Shown: positions 1 through 6,504, counted from the first letter of the stretch. The stretch: 10,728 nt of DNA from Planctomycetota bacterium (GCA_030637065.1 DAOVVQ010000121.1:1-10728), one strand, 5' to 3'. Made by a program: numbers and translations. Notes: generated from the sequence alone by a model not told the origin.

Positions 1-106
<106 letters not shown>

Positions 107-114
107 TTCCATTC

Positions 115-169
115 GGCTTCGCTCAGAGCTTGCCCTGAGCTCGAAGCCCTTTCCGATCCTTTGGATCGG
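115..169. repeat. Two short hairpins at the 23S breakpoint
   Basis: Just past the 23S break, GGCTTC GCTCAG (115-126) pairs with CTGAGC and GAAGCC (135-148) around an 8-nt loop with a 2-nt bulge. A second hairpin, CCGATCC/GGATCGG (153-159 with 163-169), follows with a 3-nt loop. The first resembles the short palindromic intergenic repeats that are scattered through many environmental bacterial genomes. Neither is followed by a T-run, so an intrinsic terminator is unlikely. They could mark the boundary of a mobile segment. The pairing is seen directly; the role is inferred. Confidence 0.55.
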
Positions 170-227
170 GGCTCATCAATTTGTTTTATGGTCCGATAAT
201 CTTCCTTTTCACGGCTGTTTTGGGGGT

Positions 228-314
228 TGTCTATAAATATGTGGACAGATTTGTTGGGTTAGTCTATAGTTATATGGACAGGTTGGCCGATATAGTCTAT
301 GTATATGTAGACAG
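228..314 (+). promoter_or_regulatory. Three phased palindromic operator boxes upstream of the mobile-mystery gene pair
   Basis: Three 20-bp boxes start at 229, 262 and 295, exactly 33 bp apart. They read GTCTATAAATATGTGGACAG, GTCTATAGTTATATGGACAG and GTCTATGTATATGTAGACAG. Each is an imperfect palindrome: arms GTCTA and TRGAC face each other with symmetry centres 9-10 bp inside, as expected for a dimeric helix-turn-helix protein. The last box ends 29 bp before the regulator's ATG, so bound protein would cover any promoter there. The obvious candidate ligand is the XRE-type protein encoded next, repressing its own operon. That link is inference. I could not pick a convincing -35/-10 pair within the AT-rich boxes. 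Confidence 0.75.
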
Positions 315-343
315 CGGTTTTGTTTAAGTAGTCAGGTGGTATT

Positions 344-811
344 ATGAATGCGAAACAGAAAAAACTTGCGCGGGAGCAGCTTGATGAGACTTTGAAGCGG
401 TTTGCTCCTTTGAAAGCGGTGGTTCCTCCTCGGAAGGGGTGGGTGCGCGCAATCCGTGATGCGCTTGGGATGACTGGCGAGCAGCTTGCGGGGCGTTTGA
501 ATGTCAATAAGCAGCGTGTCAGCCGTATGGAGCAGGATGAGAAGCTTGGAGGCGTTACGCTCAAGACGCTACGGAGTGCGGCTGAGGCATTGGATTGTGA
601 ATTCGTCTACGGTCTTGTGCCCAAGGACAGCCTGGAACAAACGGTGAGGAATCGGGCAAGGGCTGTGGCAAGAAGGCGCATGGCTCGCAGTGACCAGATG
701 ATGCGGCTGGAGGATCAGGAACTCAGCGACAGGGAAAAGGAAAAGGCACTGGAGATTCTGATCGGCGATATCACCGATGCAATGCCAAGATCACTTTGGG
801 ATGAGAAATGA
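344..811 (+). CDS. XRE-type HTH regulator, mobile mystery protein A family (probable antitoxin/repressor)
   Basis: A 155-residue cytoplasmic protein. Residues about 33-83 form an XRE/Cro-like helix-turn-helix (DALGMTGEQLAGRLNVNKQR, then VSRMEQ and TLKTLRSAAEAL). The C-terminal third is very basic at first (RNRARAVARRRMAR, 102-115) and then acidic and helical. Length, N-terminal KQKKLAREQLDE and HTH fit mobile mystery protein A (TIGR02612). That family is known as the upstream partner of a Fic protein, often on plasmids or other mobile DNA. The ATG at 344 has AGGTGG (334-339) as ribosome binding site. The stop overlaps the next start in ATGA. Three phased palindromes lie upstream and probably bind this protein. 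The antitoxin role is inferred from gene order, not shown by sequence. Family assignment is from memory. Confidence 0.85.
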   Translation: MNAKQKKLAREQLDETLKRFAPLKAVVPPRKGWVRAIRDALGMTGEQLAGRLNVNKQRVSRMEQDEKLGGVTLKTLRSAAEALDCEFVYGLVPKDSLEQTVRNRARAVARRRMARSDQMMRLEDQELSDREKEKALEILIGDITDAMPRSLWDEK

Positions 812-1395
812 TGGAATTTGACTATCCGGAAGGTGCAACACCGCTGGAGCCTGATGAAATCGAGGGGCTTATACCTACTCATATTACGACGAGGGCTCAG
901 TTGGACCGATGGGAACAGGACAACATCAATGAGGCATTGGCATGGATAGAGCAGCGCAGGCCAAAAGATATTCTGAGCGAATCTTTCATGAAGCGGCTGC
1001 ATAAAAAGATGTTCTGCAATGTGTGGCAATGGGCTGGGAAGTTCAGGCAAAGCGATAAGAACATTGGGGGGCGGTGGTACGACATACCAGTCGATTTGAA
1101 GCAATTATGTGATGATGTTAAATGCCAGATTGAAAACGAGTCGTATTCGGCCGATGAGATTGCGGCCCGGTTTCATCATCGGTTGGTGTCGATACATCCG
1201 TTCCCAAATGGCAACGGCCGACATGCCCGGTTGGCAGCGGATATACTTTTGGAAGATGTTTTGGATAAGCCGGCGTTTACATGGGGCAAGGCTGATCTTA
1301 TAAAGTCCGGGATTGACAGAAAAACATACATCGATTCGCTGATGGCTGCCGATCGGGGGGATTACGGACTTTTGTTGGGGTTTGTTAGGTCATAA
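808..1395 (+). CDS. Fic-domain protein, mobile mystery protein B family (probable AMP-transferase toxin)
   Basis: A 195-residue protein with a complete Fic active-site motif, HPFPNGNGRHAR, at 130-141. The histidine is the expected general base and the GNGR loop holds the nucleotide phosphates. Fic enzymes usually transfer AMP from ATP to hydroxyl groups of target proteins; the target here is unknown. The flap that positions the target is probably around residues 79-93 (FRQSDKNIGGRWYDIP). Near the N-terminus PDEIEG (15-20) sits where class II Fic proteins carry the inhibitory (S/T)xxxE(G/N) helix: Glu19-Gly20 is kept but position 15 is Pro. N-terminal TPLEPDEIEGLIPTHITTR and overall size match mobile mystery protein B (TIGR02613). 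The start overlaps the regulator stop (ATGA), implying coupled translation; Met2 at 811 is an alternative start. Confidence 0.9.
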   Translation: MMEFDYPEGATPLEPDEIEGLIPTHITTRAQLDRWEQDNINEALAWIEQRRPKDILSESFMKRLHKKMFCNVWQWAGKFRQSDKNIGGRWYDIPVDLKQLCDDVKCQIENESYSADEIAARFHHRLVSIHPFPNGNGRHARLAADILLEDVLDKPAFTWGKADLIKSGIDRKTYIDSLMAADRGDYGLLLGFVRS

Positions 1396-1411
1396 GGTTT
1401 TTCGTGGTTTG

Positions 1412-1505
1412 AGCAAAAGCGGGGACAGGTACAACCTGCCTTTCCACCTTCGCCAAGGCTACGGCGAGACAAGTTGGCAGAACGTTACCAGTCCCCGTTT
1501 TTGCT
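1412..1505. repeat. 94-bp palindromic REP/MITE-like element
   Basis: AGCAAAAGCGGGGAC (1412-1426) is the inverted match of GTCCCCGTTTTTGCT (1491-1505), 14 of 15. The similarity continues inward: GGTACAACCTGCC on the left against GGCAGAACGTTACC on the right. Between them is a smaller hairpin, TTCGCCaaggctacGGCGAG. Such imperfect palindromes resemble REP sequences mobilised by Y1 (RAYT/IS200-like) transposases, but no transposase gene is present here and no clear target-site duplication was found. The element begins 17 bp after the Fic stop codon and could also fold in the transcript to end or stabilise the operon mRNA. Confidence 0.7.
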
Positions 1506-1548
1506 TGCTGGTTCTTGTTTTGCGGACAAACGGTTAGTTTGGGGACAT

Positions 1549-1585
1549 AAAAAAACCCCGAGCCGATTTCACCGTCGGCTCAGGG
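1549..1585 (-). terminator. Intrinsic terminator of the glycosyltransferase gene
   Basis: Read on the minus strand, a GC-rich stem CCCTGAGCCGA / TCGGCTCGGGG with an 8-nt loop is followed at once by seven T (1555 down to 1549). It lies about 50 bp past the glycosyltransferase stop. This is a standard rho-independent terminator. It also separates the minus-strand block from the plus-strand Fic cassette. Confidence 0.88.
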
Positions 1586-1637
1586 CAAAGTGCATGCAGC
1601 GATATCGATGCTTAAACCAGGCACCCGTAAATCTGCA

Positions 1638-3428
1638 TCAGGCGCCTTTCTTCAACTGACTCCTATGCTCTTTTCGCGCCGCCTTTTCGAGGCTCTTGAG
1701 AACATAGTTCTTAGCCACCGTCTCCCAGCTCATATGGCAGGCAAGTTCGTAACCGCTGTCGATCATGCCGGCGACCTCTTCGTCATTCTTGCCCAGCCGG
1801 GCACATATCTCCAGCGCGACCTTCGAGCTGATCTGCTGCTCGATCCGGTTGCGCGCCTCGCGATCGATCTGCATCATATCCTCGATATCGTGCGAGCCGT
1901 CGCCGTTGAGGTCCGTATAGTCGGCGATGATCACATTCTTGACCGATTCGCCGTCAGTTACCGCGTTGACGAAACCCGCACAACCGCAGACATTGGTAAC
2001 AACGCACAGCCCGCCGAAACTCAAGGGCTCCAACTGGGCGATCCCGAAAGGCTCATAAATACTCTGGCCGAACTCCACATCGCTGCCCTTGCGAATATCC
2101 ATGAACTCCATATCATGCGGCATCCGGTGTCCGCAGCAATCGCGGTTGAAACCGAACTGATTTACATAGACAACCTTGATGTTGCGGCTGCGGGCATTGA
2201 ACTCCTGGACGCCGGTATAGAACCCGGCCTCGCCGCCGGAAAGATCCGGCATACCCTCGCGATGCGCCACGGGCCAGTTGTAACCCGACTCCATATTATG
2301 AATGTCGCGCTGGCGACGGTGGCCCACTTCCGTACTCAACACGAAAAGAACCGCCGTCCTGCCCTGCGTCCTGAACTCCTTATCCATTTGCTCCAGGACG
2401 CGAAGATCGCGCCACAAACCCTTACTCGGAGTCATTCGCGTAACGTGAGTGAATATAAAGTCCGGCTTATAGCCTAACAGGTTGTCGCAGTACTGACGAA
2501 GCCTGTCCCTCGACTCGTACTTCTCGGCAAGACTGATCCTGTGCGCGGGGATCCCGTTGTAAGTAAGGTCGATATCCGCCATGCGAAACTCCGGAGCCAT
2601 GAACATAAGCTCCTTGACGACATAATCGCCCACCGCAAGAATATTATCGCAGTGCCTGGCCGCGTCCACCAGGGCGTACTTGAAGTTGTGACTCTGGTCG
2701 CCGAATACCTCGGTTACACTCTGACCGTTCTCGCCGGCACGCTCGAGCACATTATAAAACATCGTGTCGTGACCGGAATGACGCTCGACGATCCGCCGCA
2801 TGGGCGCAACTTCGTGCGCGTAGAAAACCGTCTTGAAATCGTAAGGATCGACGATACCCGCCAGTGCCGTCGGCATACCCATAAACTCATGCGAAATGAT
2901 AATCGTCGAGCCGTCACGCTCGGCCGCACCTAACGCCTTCAAGGCCGCTATCGCCGGAGGACCGAGCCGGACCCACTGCTCGTATTCCCAAAGATTCTCA
3001 TAGAGATGACTGCGAATCCCGAACTCGTGGAACATCTTGGCCTTAAGCTCGTTGACCGGACCTTCCTCGATACGAGTAACATCGATCAGCAAAACCTCGG
3101 GAGAACTCTTGACACCCGTGAGACTGTCGACAAATGTCCGCCGACCGTAGACGATATTGACATTAAACGCCTCTTCGATCTTGCGAAAACTTGCGAAGTA
3201 ATTCGACTTGACATGACCGTCGAGCGACGAGTACAGAACCTCCCCGCCCTCACCAAGACGAGTATCAAGACCGCCTTCGGTGCTGAAGAGTGGATTTATA
3301 AGGATCGTGCGTCCGATCTCCCTGTCGTAGGATTCGCTCGTGAAAAGCCCTTCGAGTACCGCACCAATTCCGCCTATCTTTCCGATCGCCTCGTGTGTCA
3401 CGTGCACTGCTGTGATTTTCTTGCCCAT
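1638..3428 (-). CDS. GT-B glycosyltransferase, glycogen/starch synthase-like
   Basis: About 596 residues, likely a cytoplasmic nucleotide-sugar glycosyltransferase of the two-Rossmann GT-B fold. The N-terminus GKIGGIGAVLEG (16-27) resembles the KxGGLgdV donor-binding loop of glycogen and starch synthases. FYAHEVAPMRRI follows near 202-213, and an NGIP turn (291-294) is typical of GT4/GT5 enzymes. The C-terminal domain has VTRMTPSKGL (329-338), whose Arg and Lys normally contact the donor diphosphate, and YEPFGIAQLEPLSFGG (458-473), the EPFG signature for nucleotide binding. The first in-frame ATG gives 42 extra, non-conserved residues; I chose the ATG at 3428 because GAGGGAAG precedes it and the conserved fold begins directly after. 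It has its own promoter and terminator. Polymer synthesis is likely but the acceptor is not proven. Confidence 0.72.
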   Translation of the reverse strand: MGKKITAVHVTHEAIGKIGGIGAVLEGLFTSESYDREIGRTILINPLFSTEGGLDTRLGEGGEVLYSSLDGHVKSNYFASFRKIEEAFNVNIVYGRRTFVDSLTGVKSSPEVLLIDVTRIEEGPVNELKAKMFHEFGIRSHLYENLWEYEQWVRLGPPAIAALKALGAAERDGSTIIISHEFMGMPTALAGIVDPYDFKTVFYAHEVAPMRRIVERHSGHDTMFYNVLERAGENGQSVTEVFGDQSHNFKYALVDAARHCDNILAVGDYVVKELMFMAPEFRMADIDLTYNGIPAHRISLAEKYESRDRLRQYCDNLLGYKPDFIFTHVTRMTPSKGLWRDLRVLEQMDKEFRTQGRTAVLFVLSTEVGHRRQRDIHNMESGYNWPVAHREGMPDLSGGEAGFYTGVQEFNARSRNIKVVYVNQFGFNRDCCGHRMPHDMEFMDIRKGSDVEFGQSIYEPFGIAQLEPLSFGGLCVVTNVCGCAGFVNAVTDGESVKNVIIADYTDLNGDGSHDIEDMMQIDREARNRIEQQISSKVALEICARLGKNDEEVAGMIDSGYELACHMSWETVAKNYVLKSLEKAARKEHRSQLKKGA

Positions 3429-3693
3429 TTTAACTTCCCTCGTTTGCCGTTTATCATCTTTGCTGCCGGATACATCCTTAGTATTCGCCCGATTACTTAT
3501 AAAATATAAGAATTCCGGACAAAGACGCAAATCCAACAGCCCCTCTTTATGCAAACTTTTTCAACGACCGAGAATTCGTTACAACCTGTACTGCTAAACC
3601 AGTTATTTTCGGACGTTGAGCAAAAAAAGTTTAGAAAAATTTCGCTGTTATCCCCATGGTTATCGGTAGTGCTACTCCCCCGGCCACAAAACC
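3429..3693 (-). other. Long 5' leader/intergenic region of the glycosyltransferase gene
   Basis: This is most of the gene-free stretch 3429-3786. It has no convincing coding sequence. If transcription starts at the promoter at 3694-3723, the mRNA has a leader of roughly 250-260 nt. Within it GATAACCATGGGGATAAC (minus strand, near 3649-3666) repeats GATAAC, and a second, weaker promoter-like pair lies nearer the gene. I recognise no riboswitch class. The leader could carry regulatory structure, but that is speculation. Confidence 0.4.
3503..3530 (-). promoter_or_regulatory. Possible proximal promoter, glycosyltransferase gene
   Basis: On the minus strand TTGCGT (3530-3525) and TATATT (3508-3503) are separated by 16 bp. 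They sit about 75 bp before the ATG, beside a small AT palindrome CTTATAAAATATAAG. The match to sigma70 boxes is weaker than that of the distal promoter, so this is an alternative only. Confidence 0.35.
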
Positions 3694-3723
3694 ATTATAA
3701 CAAAAACCCCCACTTGCATGCAA
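3694..3723 (-). promoter_or_regulatory. Distal sigma70-type promoter, glycosyltransferase gene
   Basis: On the minus strand a perfect -10 box TATAAT (3699-3694) lies 18 bp downstream of TTGCAT (3723-3718), itself part of the palindrome TTGCATGCAA (3714-3723). It points at the glycosyltransferase gene and lies 60 bp past the stop of the small membrane-protein gene. Confidence 0.55.
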
Positions 3724-3786
3724 ATAAAAATCGCTCGCGCCCCCGCACCACCGCTCCCCACCGCCGCCATACCCGCAACACGACAG

Positions 3787-4128
3787 TTACGGATACAGAC
3801 CCTTCAGTTTGGCTATTATGTTAACATAAACCGCCGTCCACGCCCCAGCCGCACTTACAAGAGCGACCAGCGCCGCGACAAACGCGATCCAGTAATTCCT
3901 CGCCGCCGTCCGGCACATATCAACCATCGATGCCGTCTGAAGTGCATAGTGAATATTCTCAATGAGCCCCACAGCATCGATATCACCGGCGCCATCGCGT
4001 TTTTTGCCCGTACTGGCACCAATCTCCTTGGCCAATGCATACAAGGCCTCCGTCCGCTGCGGCGACTTTTCCCTCTGCAATACCTCAACCAGACACCGCC
4101 GATACCGCTCGATCTCTCTATGTGTCAT
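3787..4128 (-). CDS. Small single-TM protein of unknown function
   Basis: 113 residues; I do not recognise the family. Residues 1-70 are soluble and helical with many charges (THREIERYRRCLVEVLQREK, then GKKRDGAGDID). A hydrophobic stretch at about 80-105 (YWIAFVAALVALVSAAGAW plus TAVYVNII) is a clear transmembrane helix, followed by a short KLKGLYP tail. The basic RTAARN just before the helix suggests that the N-terminal domain stays in the cytoplasm. AGGGCAGGCGA precedes the ATG. It lies 90 bp after the PLD-like gene on the same strand and is probably last in the larB operon. A membrane partner for the PLD-like protein is one guess, without direct support. Confidence 0.7.
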   Translation of the reverse strand: MTHREIERYRRCLVEVLQREKSPQRTEALYALAKEIGASTGKKRDGAGDIDAVGLIENIHYALQTASMVDMCRTAARNYWIAFVAALVALVSAAGAWTAVYVNIIAKLKGLYP

Positions 4129-4218
4129 TCGCCTGCCCTTCCAAAAAAGCTAACCAAAATCGACTATCCCGTTTTAAGCAAATATCGCAAAAGATTTACG
4201 CATATCCCCGTCGCAATT

Positions 4219-4752
4219 TTACGTCGACAGCATATCCTTATAATCGGCACAATATTTTTTTCTCCCGCACATCCGGCAGTGTTTTCCCATCCAAACACCG
4301 TCGAACTGCTCCATAATTTTTTCAATCATGCCCTGCTCGGTCGTGATTATCCCGCTCTCGAAATTCCGCCTCGTCTTGCCCTTGGCGCCCATCCCCGCAC
4401 CGGTCAGATTCGCACTGCCCATATAGGCAAACTCGCCGTCGACAACCACCGACTTAAAATGGACACGGGGACACAGTATCCGCTCCATCCCGCCGATCAG
4501 ATTCGGATAACGGTCAAAATCCTCACGAAAATTCTCGCCCGGCTCCTTGGCATGGATCAGCCGGATCGAAACATTACGGCCCACCAGGTCCGACAGCACC
4601 TCCAAAAACGGAACCATCCTGCCATTCTTATCGACGTGCAGGTCCTTAAGATCGCTCGTGCCTATCCAGAGAAAACTCTTCGCCTGGGGCACACGTTCCA
4701 GCAGCACCTGTTTGTAAATCGCCCTGTCGCTTATAAACTCCGTCACACCCAT
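4219..4752 (-). CDS. Phospholipase D-like protein with one HKD motif and a C-terminal Cys cluster
   Basis: 177 residues, half the size of two-domain PLD enzymes. It holds one full HxK(x4)D(x6)GSxN motif: His98, Lys100, Asp105, Gly112-Ser113 and Asn115 in HFKSVVVDGEFAYMGSANLT. Single-HKD members such as Nuc and BfiI-type nucleases form a dimer to build the two-histidine phosphodiesterase site, so nuclease or phosphodiesterase activity is plausible; the substrate is unknown. The N-terminal FLWIGTSDLKDL fits the first strand of the fold. The tail HCRMCGRKKYC has His158, Cys159, Cys162 and Cys168, a possible Zn or Fe-S site unusual for the family. No signal peptide, so likely cytoplasmic. The start lies 5 nt after the nnrD stop, which suggests coupled expression. 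Confidence 0.82.
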   Translation of the reverse strand: MGVTEFISDRAIYKQVLLERVPQAKSFLWIGTSDLKDLHVDKNGRMVPFLEVLSDLVGRNVSIRLIHAKEPGENFREDFDRYPNLIGGMERILCPRVHFKSVVVDGEFAYMGSANLTGAGMGAKGKTRRNFESGIITTEQGMIEKIMEQFDGVWMGKHCRMCGRKKYCADYKDMLST

Positions 4753-4757
4753 ATCAT

Positions 4758-5618
4758 TTAACCTATCGAAATAAAAGCCTCGCCAAGATTATCCGTTATA
4801 TCCGTCGCCATCAAACTGACCTGCCCGATCTTCTTCGCCGCAATATCGCCGGCAAGACCGTGAACATAAACTCCCAACACCGCGGCATCGAAATCGCCAA
4901 GACCCTGGGCGATCAACGCGGCAATGACCCCCGTAAGAACATCGCCCGACCCGGCTGTCGCCATCCCGGCATTGCCGGTAGTATTGACATAAACCCTCCC
5001 GCCATCGGCAACCACCGTCCCTGCGCCCTTGAGCACCACAACACTATTGCTCCTTTCGGCAAGCGCCCCAGCCTGCTCTTCACGGCTGGCAGGCAATGGC
5101 TCCCGAAAGAGACCCGCCCACAATCGTTTCATCTCACCGGGATGCGGCGTAAGCACCATCGAAGCGGCCCGCCTGCCCGCCCAGTCGCCGGCCCTCGCAA
5201 GACAGTTTAGCCCATCGGCATCAACCACCAGCCGCAAACCCTTCTGCTCGATCAGAGCATTTAGGGCGTCCTTTACGCCCGAACCAACGCCGGCGCCGGG
5301 GCCAAAGGCCATCACATCGTTATCCTCGATCTGGTCAAGGACGACATTAACCGCCTTGGGCGACATCCGCCCGGCGGCATCGGCTGGCAGGGGTATCGTC
5401 GTGTAGCAAGGCTCGATCGCCGCAATAATCGGCAGCACGCTTTTCGGCGTCGCCACCCGCACCAGACCCGCTCCCGACCGAAGAGCTGATCGCCCCGCGA
5501 TCGCCGCCGCTCCGCTAAAGCCGACACTGCCGCCGACGATGCACACCTTGCCAAACGAACCCTTATGAGCATCCACCGCCCGAGCCGCCAACTTCGGTAT
5601 CTCACTTATCTGCTGCAT
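4758..5618 (-). CDS. nnrD: ADP-dependent NAD(P)H-hydrate dehydratase
   Basis: 286 residues, a stand-alone YjeF C-terminal (ribokinase-like) domain. It repairs damaged cofactor by dehydrating (S)-NAD(P)HX to NAD(P)H with ADP or ATP as driver. Visible family motifs are KVCIVGGSVGFSGAA (24-38), VDADGLN (132-138), LTPHPGEM (156-163) and GNAGMATAGSGDVLTG (215-230), where Asp226 is the likely catalytic base. The epimerase partner domain (NnrE), often fused at the N-terminus, is absent here and would have to be elsewhere. The ATG overlaps the larB stop in TAATG, and the PLD-like gene follows 5 nt later, so it sits in the middle of an operon. Length and motifs are normal for the single-domain form. 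Confidence 0.95.
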   Translation of the reverse strand: MQQISEIPKLAARAVDAHKGSFGKVCIVGGSVGFSGAAAIAGRSALRSGAGLVRVATPKSVLPIIAAIEPCYTTIPLPADAAGRMSPKAVNVVLDQIEDNDVMAFGPGAGVGSGVKDALNALIEQKGLRLVVDADGLNCLARAGDWAGRRAASMVLTPHPGEMKRLWAGLFREPLPASREEQAGALAERSNSVVVLKGAGTVVADGGRVYVNTTGNAGMATAGSGDVLTGVIAALIAQGLGDFDAAVLGVYVHGLAGDIAAKKIGQVSLMATDITDNLGEAFISIG

Positions 5619-6418
5619 TATCGCCCGCCCTTTGCATTATCGCCCGCACTCAGCGTGATCTTGCGATTGATCAGGCTCGCCGCGTACGCCGCCCCGAAAC
5701 CATTATCGATATTGACCACAGTGATCCCCGATGCACAACTATTGAGCATCGCCAGCAGCGCCGCGAGCCCGTCAAAACTCGCACCATAACCGACGCTCGT
5801 CGGAACCGCTATCACCGGGCAATCCACCAGCCCGCCAACGACGCTTGCAAGGGCGCCTTCCATACCGGCTATCACGATCACCACGTTGGCCTGCTGGAGT
5901 ATTTCCATCGTATCGACGTGACCCAAAAGCCGATGAATACCCGCCACACCGGCATCGGTGATCATCTTCGTCCGCTGACCCATCGCCTCAGCGGTGACCT
6001 TCGCCTGCTGAGCGATCGGCATATCCGAAGTGCCCGCTGTGACGATCGCAATAAAACCGGCAGACGGCTCAGCCGCCTTCTGCTCCAGAACGACCATCTT
6101 AGCCACGCTGTCATACCGCAGACCGTCATACTTACCCGTTGCAGCCAGCGAGTCAAAAACCTCCTGCCCCGCCAGACTGGCCAGAACATTATTACCCTTG
6201 GTCGCCAGCCGACCGAATATCTCGACGATCTGCTCCGTCGTCTTGCCAGGACAGAATATCACCTCCGGAAACCCGCACCGGATCTCGCGATGATGATCGA
6301 TCCGCGCAAAACCCAAATCCTCGAACGGAAGATGACGAAGCTCCTCGATCGCCTCGTCAACATTGACCGACCCATCCTTAACCTGACCCAACAATTGGGC
6401 TAACCGTTCAGCGTTCAT
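5618..6418 (-). CDS. larB: LarB: pyridinium-3,5-biscarboxylic acid mononucleotide synthase
   Basis: 266 residues, related to PurE by its C-terminal half. LarB carboxylates and hydrolyses nicotinic acid adenine dinucleotide, the first step to the nickel-pincer nucleotide cofactor of lactate racemase (LarA) and relatives. Seen here: the N-terminal helical segment with FEDLGFARIDHHREIRCGFP (32-51), VIFCPGKT (53-60), IVTAGTSDMPIAQQA (125-139), GMEGALASVVGGLV (185-198), and NSCASGITVVNIDNGFG (226-242). Cys228 matches the cysteine known to bind the substrate covalently in LarB. The ATG at 6418 has AGGGA upstream. It is first in the operon with nnrD. LarC, LarE and a LarA-type enzyme are not in the window, so the nickel enzyme served is unknown. 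Confidence 0.95.
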   Translation of the reverse strand: MNAERLAQLLGQVKDGSVNVDEAIEELRHLPFEDLGFARIDHHREIRCGFPEVIFCPGKTTEQIVEIFGRLATKGNNVLASLAGQEVFDSLAATGKYDGLRYDSVAKMVVLEQKAAEPSAGFIAIVTAGTSDMPIAQQAKVTAEAMGQRTKMITDAGVAGIHRLLGHVDTMEILQQANVVIVIAGMEGALASVVGGLVDCPVIAVPTSVGYGASFDGLAALLAMLNSCASGITVVNIDNGFGAAYAASLINRKITLSAGDNAKGGR

Positions 6419-6473
6419 AACAAATCCCTAAACAAAACACATTTCTTCTCGCCGCAATTTAATACTACAGCAC

Positions 6474-6504
6474 AAAAAACCGCGTGGGCCAGGGCCCACC
6501 CTAC
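6474..6504 (-). terminator. REP-like hairpin with T-run, possible terminator
   Basis: GTGGGCC (6484-6490) pairs with GGCCCAC (6493-6499) and is flanked by CCCTAC. Read on the minus strand the stem is followed by GCGG and six T (6479-6474). It could end transcription coming from the URO-D/small-protein genes before larB. The CACCCTAC edge recurs at 8171-8178, so the hairpin also looks like a dispersed repeat. Confidence 0.55.

Noticed and set aside
169..178. GGCTCATCA, identical to 23S near E. coli 2508-2516
   Set aside because: Nine bases only, with no 23S similarity on either side; taken as chance and not as a resumed 23S gene.
228..314. Regularly spaced repeats as a mini-CRISPR
   Set aside because: Only three copies, each an imperfect palindrome with 13-bp gaps, right upstream of an HTH gene and no cas genes; operators explain them better.
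1474..1659. 61-codon open frame after the Fic gene
   Set aside because: It spans half of the palindromic element and the terminator and has no ribosome binding site.
1590..2477. 295-codon open frame on the plus strand
   Set aside because: It is the antisense shadow of the glycosyltransferase gene, crosses the terminator side of that gene and has no family motifs.
3429..3554. 42-residue N-terminal extension of the glycosyltransferase
   Set aside because: No ribosome binding site at the upstream ATG, no family similarity, and a good one exists before the ATG at 3428.
3718..4761. 347-codon open frame on the plus strand
   Set aside because: It runs antisense across the small TM protein and PLD-like genes and part of the promoter region; rich in Arg, Pro and His as expected of an antisense frame.
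5618..6418. PurE-type AIR carboxylase
   Set aside because: The C-terminal half is PurE-like, but the N-terminal extension, VVNIDNGFG motif and Cys228 identify LarB.
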